Source of the DNA: Pantoea sp. At-9b
GTDB lineage: Bacteria; Pseudomonadota; Gammaproteobacteria; Enterobacterales; Enterobacteriaceae
Assembly (NCBI RefSeq): GCF_000175935.2
Contig: NC_014841.1
Coordinates: 124,001 to 188,000 of the forward strand
Direction of reading: 5' to 3'
Length of the DNA: 64,000 bases
Shown: in pieces, positions 10,111-17,606 of the stretch
How positions within the stretch are numbered: the stretch's first letter is position 1
Layout of the letters: each line of letters starts with the position of its first letter
The notes under the pieces: generated by a model
The model's input: only the letters and a program-made list of their open reading frames with translations
Told to the model about the DNA's origin: nothing
The model's database searches: none
Position numbers and translations under genes: made by a program

Positions 10111-10995
10111 TCAGAAGCTGTAAGTCGGTGGGGTGGAGCCTTCTTTATAGACTTCTATGGTTTTCACCGCACCGTAGGCGGTATCGTTGTTATTGAGGAT
10201 TTTCGCGTAATCACCGCTGGTGATCAGATGCTCATAGGCCCCTTTGAGCGCTTCCAGTAGTTGGGCGGAGTTGTCATTCCGTGCCACCGCGGTGGCAGTG
10301 GGGCCACCACCAATCGCACCGGAGGCATCCAGACCTTGATCCAGTCGAATTGATTCCTGTGCGCCGCCACGATTGATCAGCACGCCATCAACGCGACCAC
10401 TGTTCAGAGCCAGTACGGCATTGTTGATGGAAGGGAAAGCGCTGATGGTGGCGGCATTGCTGCCACATTTATCGGCAGCAGTTTTCAATGTGGCCAGCTC
10501 GGCGGAACCGGCCATGGCACCCATCTTATGACCGCAAATATCGGCCAACACTTTCGGGCTGAAACCGCTGGTTTTTTTCACCAGGTACGTACTGTAATCC
10601 TGCCAGTTCGAGACAAAGTCCGCAGTTTTCAGCCGTTCAGCGGTGACATAAAACTCGCCGTAGGAGATATCAAATTTATTAGCTTGCAACCCGGTCAACG
10701 CGGCGGAGAAGGGGATCAGGCTGATTTCCGCTTTCAGCCCCATGGTTTGGGCGACGGCATTCGCCAGTTCAACATCCATTCCTTTTAAGCTGCCGCCTTC
10801 TTTATAAGCCAGTGGTTTACCGATATCCGGTACCGCGATGCGTAGCACCCCGGCGTCTTTAATAGCAGGAGGAACCAGAGCAGCAACGGCATCTACTTTG
10901 GCGACGGTCATCTGTGCATAGCTTGTAGTTATAGAAAACGCACCCGTCGCCATCGTGGCTGCCAGGCACAACAGACGGAAACTGAAAACTTTCAT
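10111..10995 (-). CDS. ABC amino-acid transporter solute-binding protein (family 3)
   Basis: 294 residues. An N-terminal signal peptide (MKVFSFRLLCLAATMATGAFSITTSYAQ, quoted in parts: basic start, hydrophobic core, AQ end) sends it to the periplasm. The mature part has the SBP_bac_3 pattern: VLRIAVPDIGKPLAY, GMDVELANAVAQ, FDISYGEFYVTAERL, and a late ALNSGRVDGVLI. Such proteins bind polar amino acids or opine-like compounds. The start at 10995 has GAGGAG six bases upstream; a longer ORF is not signal-like. No permease or ATPase lies beside it. The matching pair is at 27928-29647, beyond the biosynthetic island. The divergent promoter region carries the palindrome at 11071-11086. Confidence 0.88.
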   Translation of the reverse strand: MKVFSFRLLCLAATMATGAFSITTSYAQMTVAKVDAVAALVPPAIKDAGVLRIAVPDIGKPLAYKEGGSLKGMDVELANAVAQTMGLKAEISLIPFSAALTGLQANKFDISYGEFYVTAERLKTADFVSNWQDYSTYLVKKTSGFSPKVLADICGHKMGAMAGSAELATLKTAADKCGSNAATISAFPSINNAVLALNSGRVDGVLINRGGAQESIRLDQGLDASGAIGGGPTATAVARNDNSAQLLEALKGAYEHLITSGDYAKILNNNDTAYGAVKTIEVYKEGSTPPTYSF

Positions 10996-11070
10996 TAACG
11001 CTCTCCTCAGGTTGATTTTGCGGCACGACGGTGTTGTGTAAAAGGCAGTCCATTGACAATGCGATGTAAC

Positions 11071-11086
11071 GGGTAATATATTACCC
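11071..11086. promoter_or_regulatory. Palindromic operator GGGTAATATATTACCC
   Basis: Perfect 16-base palindrome, 76 bases upstream of the solute-binding protein start and 113 bases upstream of the divergent flavoprotein. Its core GTAATATATTAC recurs exactly at 26481-26492 in front of the enolase-superfamily operon. Symmetry, size and location suit a GntR/FadR-type dimer. Confidence 0.65.
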
Positions 11087-11198
11087 ATTATACACAGCAT
11101 TGCAAGTGCCCCAGGTTTTCGCTTTACTCACCCGTGGAGGCGACGTCATGCCGCTACGGCTATCACATTGAACATGCAGGCAATTGAGGTGAAAGAGA

Positions 11199-12635
11199 AT
11201 GGAAGTAACTGATTTTGATGTCATTGTTATTGGTGGTGGTCCTTCAGGTTGTTCCGCAGCCTGGGAATTGAGAGATCGTAATATTCTCGTTCTGGAAAAA
11301 ACGCATCGTCTTGGCGGGCGCCTCTATTCCATGTCGCGTGGTGATTACTGGCTTAACCTCGGGGGGCACCTGTTTCCGCCAGCCGGTTCGCATATGCGTA
11401 ATATCCTGCATTCTATTGGCCTGGATGTGATCAGCATCCCGGGCAACAAATTTGCCATCTATTGGGGCGGCAAAGTGTACAAACCTAACGCGGTATCCGC
11501 GCTGCCATTGACCATGTCGATGACGCTGCGGGAGCGTTTTGCGCTGGCCATGCGCGGCTTGAAAATCCTTAAAGCGGTGAAAGGCTGGCAGGAAGCGATG
11601 AAACCGGTTATCGGTGAAAACAACCAGCGCCGTCGCGCCCGTGTGGCAAGTTATCTGGCGGATGAATCTTTCCGTGATTTTATGGGGCCACTGCCGAAGC
11701 GTCTTGAGGCCTTATTCCAGTCGGCTGCGCGTCGTGCGGCAGCTGAAATGGAAGATCAGCATGCCGGGGTCGGCGTCTCACTGTTCGGGGCCGTGTGGGC
11801 AGGTAAAGGTGACTCGATGGCACTCAACCTGAACGGTGGTTCTGGTCGTTTTGGCGAAGTGATGATGGAGATGCTGGGCGACCGCGTGCGCTATCACACC
11901 ACGGTGAAATCCGTGAAGAAAGTGGGTGACAAAGTCACGGTGGTGTTCGAGAGCGAAGGACGTGAGCAGACGGTGACGGCAGCTGAAGTTATTGTCGCGG
12001 TACCTGCGCATTTTGCCGATCAGATCGTGCAGGATATTCCTGATGATGTGCGTGCTACGCTGAAAAACGTCCAGTACGGCCCTTTCCCGACCATGGGGAT
12101 CATCACCGATGAAACCGGACCGATGCCGTATGACGATATCTACGCCATCACCACGCCGGATGCATCCTTCGATATGTTCTTTAACCACGCCAACCCATTG
12201 CGTACCGGGCCGCGCAAACCGGGCGGTAGCCTGATGGTTTATTCCGGCGGTGCGCCAGCCCGTGCGATGCTGAAGCTGACCGATGAAGAGATCCGTGATC
12301 GTTATCTGGCCGACGTCTACAAAATGTTCCCGGAACTGAAGGGACATGTGAAAGAGACCATTGTGCAGCGGTGGGAGCCGGGGAATACCTACCGTCCGGC
12401 AGGCTTCGATTTTCAACCGATGCTGAGTTATTGCGAACGGCATGATGTGAATATTCATTTCGCCGGTGATTACTTTGCCGAGATCGGCAATATGGAAATC
12501 GCCACCGGAACGGGCCACGAGGCCGCACGCCGTGCACGTACCCATTTAATGGCGCAGGAAGCACAGCAGCTGAAAATGCGACTGGCTGCTCTGACGCAAC
12601 GCGGCACCCTGTCAGCGGTAAAGGAGAAAGCATGA
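11199..12635 (+). CDS. FAD-dependent amine-oxidase-like flavoprotein
   Basis: 478 residues. The N-terminal FAD Rossmann motif is VIVIGGGPSGCSAAWEL, with LEKTHRLGGRLYS typical of the amine oxidase/protoporphyrinogen oxidase/desaturase group. The C-terminal FAD contact is in HFAGDYFAEIGNMEIATGTGHEAA. No signal peptide is seen. GAGGTGAAAGAGA gives a strong ribosome-binding site. It overlaps the next dehydrogenase gene by four bases. In this locus it could oxidise a cyclic amine such as D-hydroxyproline or act on a sugar-like intermediate, but it is not a DadA-type D-amino-acid dehydrogenase, so the assignment is open. Confidence 0.78.
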   Translation: MEVTDFDVIVIGGGPSGCSAAWELRDRNILVLEKTHRLGGRLYSMSRGDYWLNLGGHLFPPAGSHMRNILHSIGLDVISIPGNKFAIYWGGKVYKPNAVSALPLTMSMTLRERFALAMRGLKILKAVKGWQEAMKPVIGENNQRRRARVASYLADESFRDFMGPLPKRLEALFQSAARRAAAEMEDQHAGVGVSLFGAVWAGKGDSMALNLNGGSGRFGEVMMEMLGDRVRYHTTVKSVKKVGDKVTVVFESEGREQTVTAAEVIVAVPAHFADQIVQDIPDDVRATLKNVQYGPFPTMGIITDETGPMPYDDIYAITTPDASFDMFFNHANPLRTGPRKPGGSLMVYSGGAPARAMLKLTDEEIRDRYLADVYKMFPELKGHVKETIVQRWEPGNTYRPAGFDFQPMLSYCERHDVNIHFAGDYFAEIGNMEIATGTGHEAARRARTHLMAQEAQQLKMRLAALTQRGTLSAVKEKA

Positions 12636-13702
12636 CCGCCACCCGCACTATTCGTTTTGGCATTATTGGTGCGGGGGCGGCGGCAGAAACTCATGCCCGC
12701 GAGCTGGCAAAGGTGGCTGGCGCAGTGCTGAACGCCGTGCTGGCGCGGGACAGCGATAAAGCCGCAACCTTTGCGGCCAACTATGCTATCCCCCGGGCGT
12801 TTAATGAGCTGACGGCGTTTCTCAATGAGGGGGAACTGGATGTGGTCATCATCACCACACCCAACGGCTTGCATCGCGAGTATGCACTGGAAGCCGCGCG
12901 GGCCGGGAAGCATGTGGTGATTGAAAAGCCGCTGGAAATTAGCACAGAACGTGCACAAAACATTATCGACGCCTGCCGGATGGCAGGCGTGGGGCTGTTT
13001 GTGATTTATCAACGTGTCTATTCCGATGCCGCCCGTCAGGTGGCAGAGGATATTGCGGCGGGGCGGCTGGGTGAGATTACGTTGGTCAACATCGTAGATA
13101 ACCAGTTTCGTCCCCATCGGTATTACACCCGTGATGCCTGGCGCGGCACTCAGGCATTGGAGGGCGGTGGCTGCCTGATCACCCAAACCACGCATCTGAT
13201 TGACCTGGTGCAGTTTCTGCTTGGCCCGGTGCATGCGCTGTATGCCGCCACGCGCACCGCTTATCATCCGATTGAAACCGAAGATGTCGCCGTGGCGGTA
13301 CTGCATTTCACCTCCGGTGTGTTGGGGACGCTATCATCTTCCACCTGCGCGTATCCCGGACAACGTCATCTGCTGACCATCAGCGGCACTCAGGGTTCGA
13401 TAATGATCAACGGGGAGCATGATCAGATCATTTTTCGCAGCACGGCCGAAAGCGGCCAGAGCCATACCATTCCGCCAAGTTTTAGTTTTGCCGACCCGAC
13501 GGACCCGCGTGACTATCCCACCGACGGCCAACTGCGCCAGTTGCAGGCGATTGTGCAGCGTCTGCAACTGGGTGAGATTGCCGCCGATGGCGAACGCGCC
13601 ATGTTGTCAGTCAAGGTGGTGGAGGCGATGTATCGGGCGGCACGGGAAGGGAAGGTGATTGAGGTTTCCACGCTTACATCGTCTGTAGCGGTTATAACGT
13701 GA
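12632..13702 (+). CDS. Gfo/Idh/MocA family NAD(P)-dependent oxidoreductase
   Basis: 356 residues. The N-terminal nucleotide-binding fold is FGIIGAGAAAETHARELAKV. The EKPLE motif (VVIEKPLEISTERA) holds the usual catalytic lysine, and a later region GGGCLITQTTHLIDLVQFLLG carries the conserved D/H pair. Such enzymes oxidise sugars, inositols or related alcohols with NAD(P). It is translationally coupled to the flavoprotein by an ATGA overlap, so the two probably act on the same compound. The gene ends 24 bases before the convergent end of the biosynthetic cluster, marking its left boundary. Confidence 0.88.
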   Translation: MTATRTIRFGIIGAGAAAETHARELAKVAGAVLNAVLARDSDKAATFAANYAIPRAFNELTAFLNEGELDVVIITTPNGLHREYALEAARAGKHVVIEKPLEISTERAQNIIDACRMAGVGLFVIYQRVYSDAARQVAEDIAAGRLGEITLVNIVDNQFRPHRYYTRDAWRGTQALEGGGCLITQTTHLIDLVQFLLGPVHALYAATRTAYHPIETEDVAVAVLHFTSGVLGTLSSSTCAYPGQRHLLTISGTQGSIMINGEHDQIIFRSTAESGQSHTIPPSFSFADPTDPRDYPTDGQLRQLQAIVQRLQLGEIAADGERAMLSVKVVEAMYRAAREGKVIEVSTLTSSVAVIT

Positions 13703-13726
13703 ACCTGGGTCACGTCGAGAGCTGCA

Positions 13727-15052
13727 TTACCGGTTTCGAGTCTGACAGTCAGCGCAGCATCCCTGGCATGTGGATTGGCGTGAGCGAATAAACAGCGTGC
13801 CAGCGGTTTCCCTGTCCCGGAGTGTGTTGCTGTCGATGAGTAATTGTGTGTCCGAGGGGTTGACCAGCATCACAATGGCTGAAATCTGATTGATTCTGTC
13901 TGGGGTGCGATAGAAATCAGCAGGAAGTCTATCTCGTTCCCTACCCTTAAATGAGAGAATTCTCATCTCTGACACTATCCCGTCGGAATTTATTGTGTCG
14001 GGCCGTTCAGTCGAAAAATTATAAAGATGCAGTGCACGGGCCAAAGGCCCTTTTCTGACAATCCCTTCTTTTTCGGACGGGGAGACTCCCTCGATGGCAT
14101 CCAGCAACAAATCCATGCGGTGTCTGCCATAGATCACTTTGTAAAGCGTTGAACTGGGCTGGCCGCAATGGCGTGGATTACTTTCAACAAGCAGAACGGC
14201 GTTTTCTTTGGTCAGAAAAACTTCATTATGGGTGAACCCGTTAAGCATACCCGAAGCGTTAAGGATATCGGACACGTAGCGGATGACGTTGTCAGGCAGG
14301 GCCGGGCTGTCAGCGTCATAGATTTCAATCCCTTTAAGGGTTCTGTTTTCATCATAGAGATACTCTCCGGCTCCAACCAGGCAGTGCCTGCCATCTATGG
14401 TCAGAAAATCAATAAAGAATTCTCTGCTGGTGGCCGGGATATATTGCTGAACACTGATCCTGGCGATGTCCCGGTCAGGATAATATGTGTTTTTCTTGCC
14501 AAGCGTTTTGCGTAGGTAGTCCATTAATTCATTGGCAGAATAGAGCACTCTGACATCAGCCATCGCAGCGGTATCTTCAGAGGGCTTAGCCACTAATGGA
14601 TAACCAATTCCCTCAAGTAACGCTTTTTTCCCCTGGACGTCGGTGAGTGACGTTATTTCTATACCCGGAATGACAGACAACCCTCGTGAACTGAGGTAGG
14701 TATTAAAAGTATGTTTGTTTAAAAAAATCTCAGCTTTTGTCGCCAGGGGGGCCAGGTTCAGCAAACGGCTGATAGCATCCGCATAACTTAATGCGGCATC
14801 CAGACCGTTTACGACACAGGCTGCTTCAGCGTTGTGTCCGCGAAGCAACCTATTGATATTAAATACATCTTTATTTGCGTCGCCTCCAGACTGAATCAGA
14901 TAGTCAGCGTGTTGGGTGAGCCAGTGAGTATCAATACGTAGAGTTTCAAAAGTGGTAAGCACTGCCAGGATGCAATAATCTTTGCGGCGACAGGCCTCAA
15001 AAGCATCTTCGGCCCACATCCAGGGATGAATAAAAATAATGGCTTTTTTCAT
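13727..15052 (-). CDS. ATP-grasp ligase B of the biosynthetic cluster
   Basis: 441-residue ATP-grasp protein, which likely forms an amide bond between a carboxylate and an amine through an acylphosphate. Seen: ATP-binding GYPLVAKPSEDTAAMADVRV near residue 170, the FFIDFLTIDGRHCLVGAGEY strand, and the metal-binding VLLVESNPRHCGQPSS with Glu and Asn. It is only distantly like ATP-grasp A and is the more diverged of the two. The last 13 residues hold four cysteines as CxxCCxxC, which is not part of the usual fold. AAGGA lies seven bases before the start. It is the last gene of the cluster, ten bases after ATP-grasp A. Substrates are unknown. Confidence 0.82.
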   Translation of the reverse strand: MKKAIIFIHPWMWAEDAFEACRRKDYCILAVLTTFETLRIDTHWLTQHADYLIQSGGDANKDVFNINRLLRGHNAEAACVVNGLDAALSYADAISRLLNLAPLATKAEIFLNKHTFNTYLSSRGLSVIPGIEITSLTDVQGKKALLEGIGYPLVAKPSEDTAAMADVRVLYSANELMDYLRKTLGKKNTYYPDRDIARISVQQYIPATSREFFIDFLTIDGRHCLVGAGEYLYDENRTLKGIEIYDADSPALPDNVIRYVSDILNASGMLNGFTHNEVFLTKENAVLLVESNPRHCGQPSSTLYKVIYGRHRMDLLLDAIEGVSPSEKEGIVRKGPLARALHLYNFSTERPDTINSDGIVSEMRILSFKGRERDRLPADFYRTPDRINQISAIVMLVNPSDTQLLIDSNTLRDRETAGTLFIRSRQSTCQGCCADCQTRNR

Positions 15053-15062
15053 AACATATCCT

Positions 15063-16310
15063 TCAGAGATGCTCAGCTTCCCACTGGCGATACTGAAAAT
15101 AGGTGAGAGCGATTTCCTGATCCGTCTGCCCCGTCAGAAAAAAAGCAGCAGGACAGGAAGAAACATCCGTTGTTGGTCTGAGCAATCCGCCATCAGCCGC
15201 TTTCATGATGACGCTGACAAAACCGGGCAACTTTTCAAGAAACGCCAGAAGTGCAGCATGGGAAAAGGGTTCAGCTTTGGAAGCAATAGCATGAACACAA
15301 CGCAGGGGAAGTTCGAGATGGTATAGAGCAACCACCTGATGGAAGGTCTCAGGGCAGGTATAGGCATATTTCATCAGCTCCAGCTGATCACTACCCGTAG
15401 CATGGCGGATGGCTTTGGGATTGGCAGCACCAGAAGCTCTGGCAGCCACCTCGAGCAGCACGGGACCTTCAGAGGTCAATATCAGTTCTGTATGACCGGC
15501 ACCTTTTACTATCCCGGTTGCGTCAAGCACCCGTAGGGTATAAGCAATACACTGATGAACTTCTGCATCTACTGGGTTGCACAGGTCATCGTAGTCATAC
15601 AGATTCCTTCCATCAGTCAGTCGTTTTGAAACCCGCCATACATCAGTGACTTTATGTATACCATTTAGGCTCACGGTATTGACGACATATTCAGTACCGT
15701 CAATAAACTGCTGGATAAGAGCATTATGGTTGTGATTGTGCATACTATTTTGTTTGCCTGTGATAGCTAACACAGCCGTTTCAATTTGCTTTTCATTCGT
15801 ACAGATATACACGTCATCAGATCCCGCACTGTCGAGTGGTTTCACCACAACTTTTGGTTTACCCAACTGTCTGAACCATTTTTTAAGTACTTCAGGATCA
15901 TGACTGAAAGTTTGAGGTGTGACCTTCAGACCGGCACGACCTACCGCCTCATTCATCAGATATTTGTCTCTGCGAAGCGAGGTAGTGTCAGGATTATTTC
16001 CATCGGGTTCAATATGCCATGCCAGTTTGTCAGCCAGCATCACGGCTGACTCATTACCAGGAATAATCGCCAGGGGACTATGACGGGCGATTTCATGCAG
16101 AAGTGTTTTTTCCTGACGGTCTTCCCAGCGATAAAGTGTCTTAAATAAATGCTTATGGAATCGGGGGTGAGATAATGCATGTACGGAAGCATCTGATTCA
16201 ACATGAACCAGATCAAAATCTGGAGCCATCTCTTCAGTGAGCAATGCACCAGAAGAAACGGCATCAACAATGACGATAACAGGTCTGACAACTTTAGATT
16301 TATTCAACAT
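15063..16310 (-). CDS. ATP-grasp ligase A of the biosynthetic cluster
   Basis: 415-residue ATP-grasp ligase close in pattern to bacterial L-amino-acid and dipeptide ligases. The ATP-binding lysine region is KPKVVVKPLDSAGSDDVYIC; then come FIDGTEYVVNTVSLNG and the metal site GPVLLEVAARASGAANP. It should activate an amino-acid carboxylate and join it to an amine. Two starts are possible, 16319 and 16310. GGAGAG lies directly against the first ATG but nine bases before the second, so I take 16310. It follows the 39-residue peptide ORF by 17 bases and precedes ATP-grasp B by 10 bases. Confidence 0.87.
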   Translation of the reverse strand: MLNKSKVVRPVIVIVDAVSSGALLTEEMAPDFDLVHVESDASVHALSHPRFHKHLFKTLYRWEDRQEKTLLHEIARHSPLAIIPGNESAVMLADKLAWHIEPDGNNPDTTSLRRDKYLMNEAVGRAGLKVTPQTFSHDPEVLKKWFRQLGKPKVVVKPLDSAGSDDVYICTNEKQIETAVLAITGKQNSMHNHNHNALIQQFIDGTEYVVNTVSLNGIHKVTDVWRVSKRLTDGRNLYDYDDLCNPVDAEVHQCIAYTLRVLDATGIVKGAGHTELILTSEGPVLLEVAARASGAANPKAIRHATGSDQLELMKYAYTCPETFHQVVALYHLELPLRCVHAIASKAEPFSHAALLAFLEKLPGFVSVIMKAADGGLLRPTTDVSSCPAAFFLTGQTDQEIALTYFQYRQWEAEHL

Positions 16311-16327
16311 GGCGCTCATCTCTCCAT

Positions 16328-16447
16328 TTATCTCAGGGGATAGGTTGAACCTGTTTTTCTATTCTTTTTTCTGAAAATTCGCTGGAAAATTCGGATGATA
16401 ATATTTTCAGAATGTTTGCCTGGTTTTTTATCAGATAATTTTTTCAT
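16328..16447 (-). CDS. Small 39-residue strongly basic peptide
   Basis: Short ORF between the SGNH gene and ATP-grasp A, overlapping the SGNH end by 17 bases. It has a good ribosome-binding site (AAGGA, six bases before ATG). The product has 13 Lys/Arg against 2 acidic residues, and its middle (ENIIIRIFQRIFRKK) looks like a cationic amphipathic helix. I do not recognise it. It might be a peptide substrate or carrier for the ATP-grasp enzymes, an antimicrobial or leader peptide, or just a coupling ORF that keeps ribosomes moving to ATP-grasp A. Whether it is translated is unproven. Confidence 0.45.
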   Translation of the reverse strand: MKKLSDKKPGKHSENIIIRIFQRIFRKKNRKTGSTYPLR

Positions 16448-17537
16448 GGATAATCCTTGCCATCTCTTCGTAACCAGAATCATTAAAGTGAAGATGATCG
16501 ATATAAACATTTTCGTGTAGGACAGGGGAATCTTTCATCAGAAGGTTCATGTCAAAATAGCCTATATCTTCATCAAGACATCCTGCTCGTATCTTTGAAG
16601 AATAGGACTCATGTAAATCGGGTGTAGTGAGTTTTTCAAATAACCGCCAGAAGTTGTTCGCACAAGCATCAATGGCATGGAACATTTCTTCTTCTGTCTC
16701 ATGAAACTCGTTCTTACTCCATCGTGACAGAGGCTGTAGAATGTAATGCACTTTGGCGCGATTACGGCGTGCCAATTGATTAATCTGAGCAGCAGAGTCC
16801 ACGGTTGTCCGGGCTGCACGATGAATACGCTCCGCGAGGTTCATATGGGTGTCATTAATGACGTTCTCTGCTGGATTTTCAATATCTTCATCCAGCCAGT
16901 TGTAGAACTTCTCTGTCAGTCGGGGAAAAAGGTTTTTGGTTGCGGTGTCATTCCATGACGCATAGGAGTTTGCGCGCTTCTTTAAGTCCTCATTGTATCG
17001 ACTCATATAATGGGTGAATTCGTATGAATAATAATATTTACCGTACTCACTCGAATAATCGTCTGGTAATCCTTCTAGTGTTAAGGTATTTAGCCCGCTG
17101 AGAATGATGATGTTGTTAATTCTGGAGAACCGGTGTTGGTTTAACATAAAAATAATGGCTTCCTGGATGGCATTGTATCCGCGACCACCAAAATTCAACC
17201 AGACCTCACCTGTGAGCCGGGAAAGGGTAGAGGACACAGTGTTTGCATCAGATGTTGTTCCTGTTCCCATTGCCGTCGAACCACCGATCACAATATTGAC
17301 TGGCATGTCTTTCGGGAAGTCTGCCGTTGATGCCCAGCCAAAAGGTGAATAGCTCAGGCGAAACCCCATGCTATCGGTATTAATAACATCTGATGTGTAA
17401 TTTTGATGATGGAAAAACATGGTATATGGCACCCACCTGACACCTAAATACATGAACTCATCATATTCACGTAATTGTGGTGTAAGTTCATAGCAACGAT
17501 TTACCGCTTCCTGATGCGACAGTTTTTTAAATTTCAT
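16431..17537 (-). CDS. SGNH/GDSL-like hydrolase or acyltransferase
   Basis: 368-residue protein with an SGNH-fold pattern. Block I is NIVIGGSTAMGTGTTSDANT (GGST in place of GDS, with the likely nucleophilic Ser). A block II-like glycine in LNFGGRGYNAIQEAI follows, and the C-terminal DHLHFNDSGYEEM supplies the Asp-x-x-His pair. No signal peptide, so it is cytoplasmic. AAAGGA lies six bases before the start. It is the third gene of the cluster after the carbamoyltransferase. Members act as esterases or as acyl transferases; in this setting it could transfer or remove an acyl group on the product. Confidence 0.72.
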   Translation of the reverse strand: MKFKKLSHQEAVNRCYELTPQLREYDEFMYLGVRWVPYTMFFHHQNYTSDVINTDSMGFRLSYSPFGWASTADFPKDMPVNIVIGGSTAMGTGTTSDANTVSSTLSRLTGEVWLNFGGRGYNAIQEAIIFMLNQHRFSRINNIIILSGLNTLTLEGLPDDYSSEYGKYYYSYEFTHYMSRYNEDLKKRANSYASWNDTATKNLFPRLTEKFYNWLDEDIENPAENVINDTHMNLAERIHRAARTTVDSAAQINQLARRNRAKVHYILQPLSRWSKNEFHETEEEMFHAIDACANNFWRLFEKLTTPDLHESYSSKIRAGCLDEDIGYFDMNLLMKDSPVLHENVYIDHLHFNDSGYEEMARIIHEKII

Positions 17538-17606
17538 GGTTCGTCCTTTGAAAAATTATTAGCATGGTGTGCTTGTCCCTCGGTAGCTGGATTAATTTAT
17601 CCAGAA

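Noticed and set aside
11143..11167. GCCGCTACGGC as a fourth REP-like arm
   Set aside because: Only about nine bases agree with the element end and the rest does not match; chance is likely.
11778..12545. Long minus-strand ORFs opposite the flavoprotein and the Gfo/Idh/MocA gene (also 12470-13306)
   Set aside because: Both overlap well-supported plus-strand genes and are rich in His/Arg/Gln, as expected for antisense frames.
11199..13702. Including the flavoprotein and Gfo/Idh/MocA gene in the biosynthetic cluster as tailoring enzymes
   Set aside because: They are convergent with the cluster, follow the shared palindrome at 11071 and do not share its AT-rich look, so they fit the catabolic locus better.
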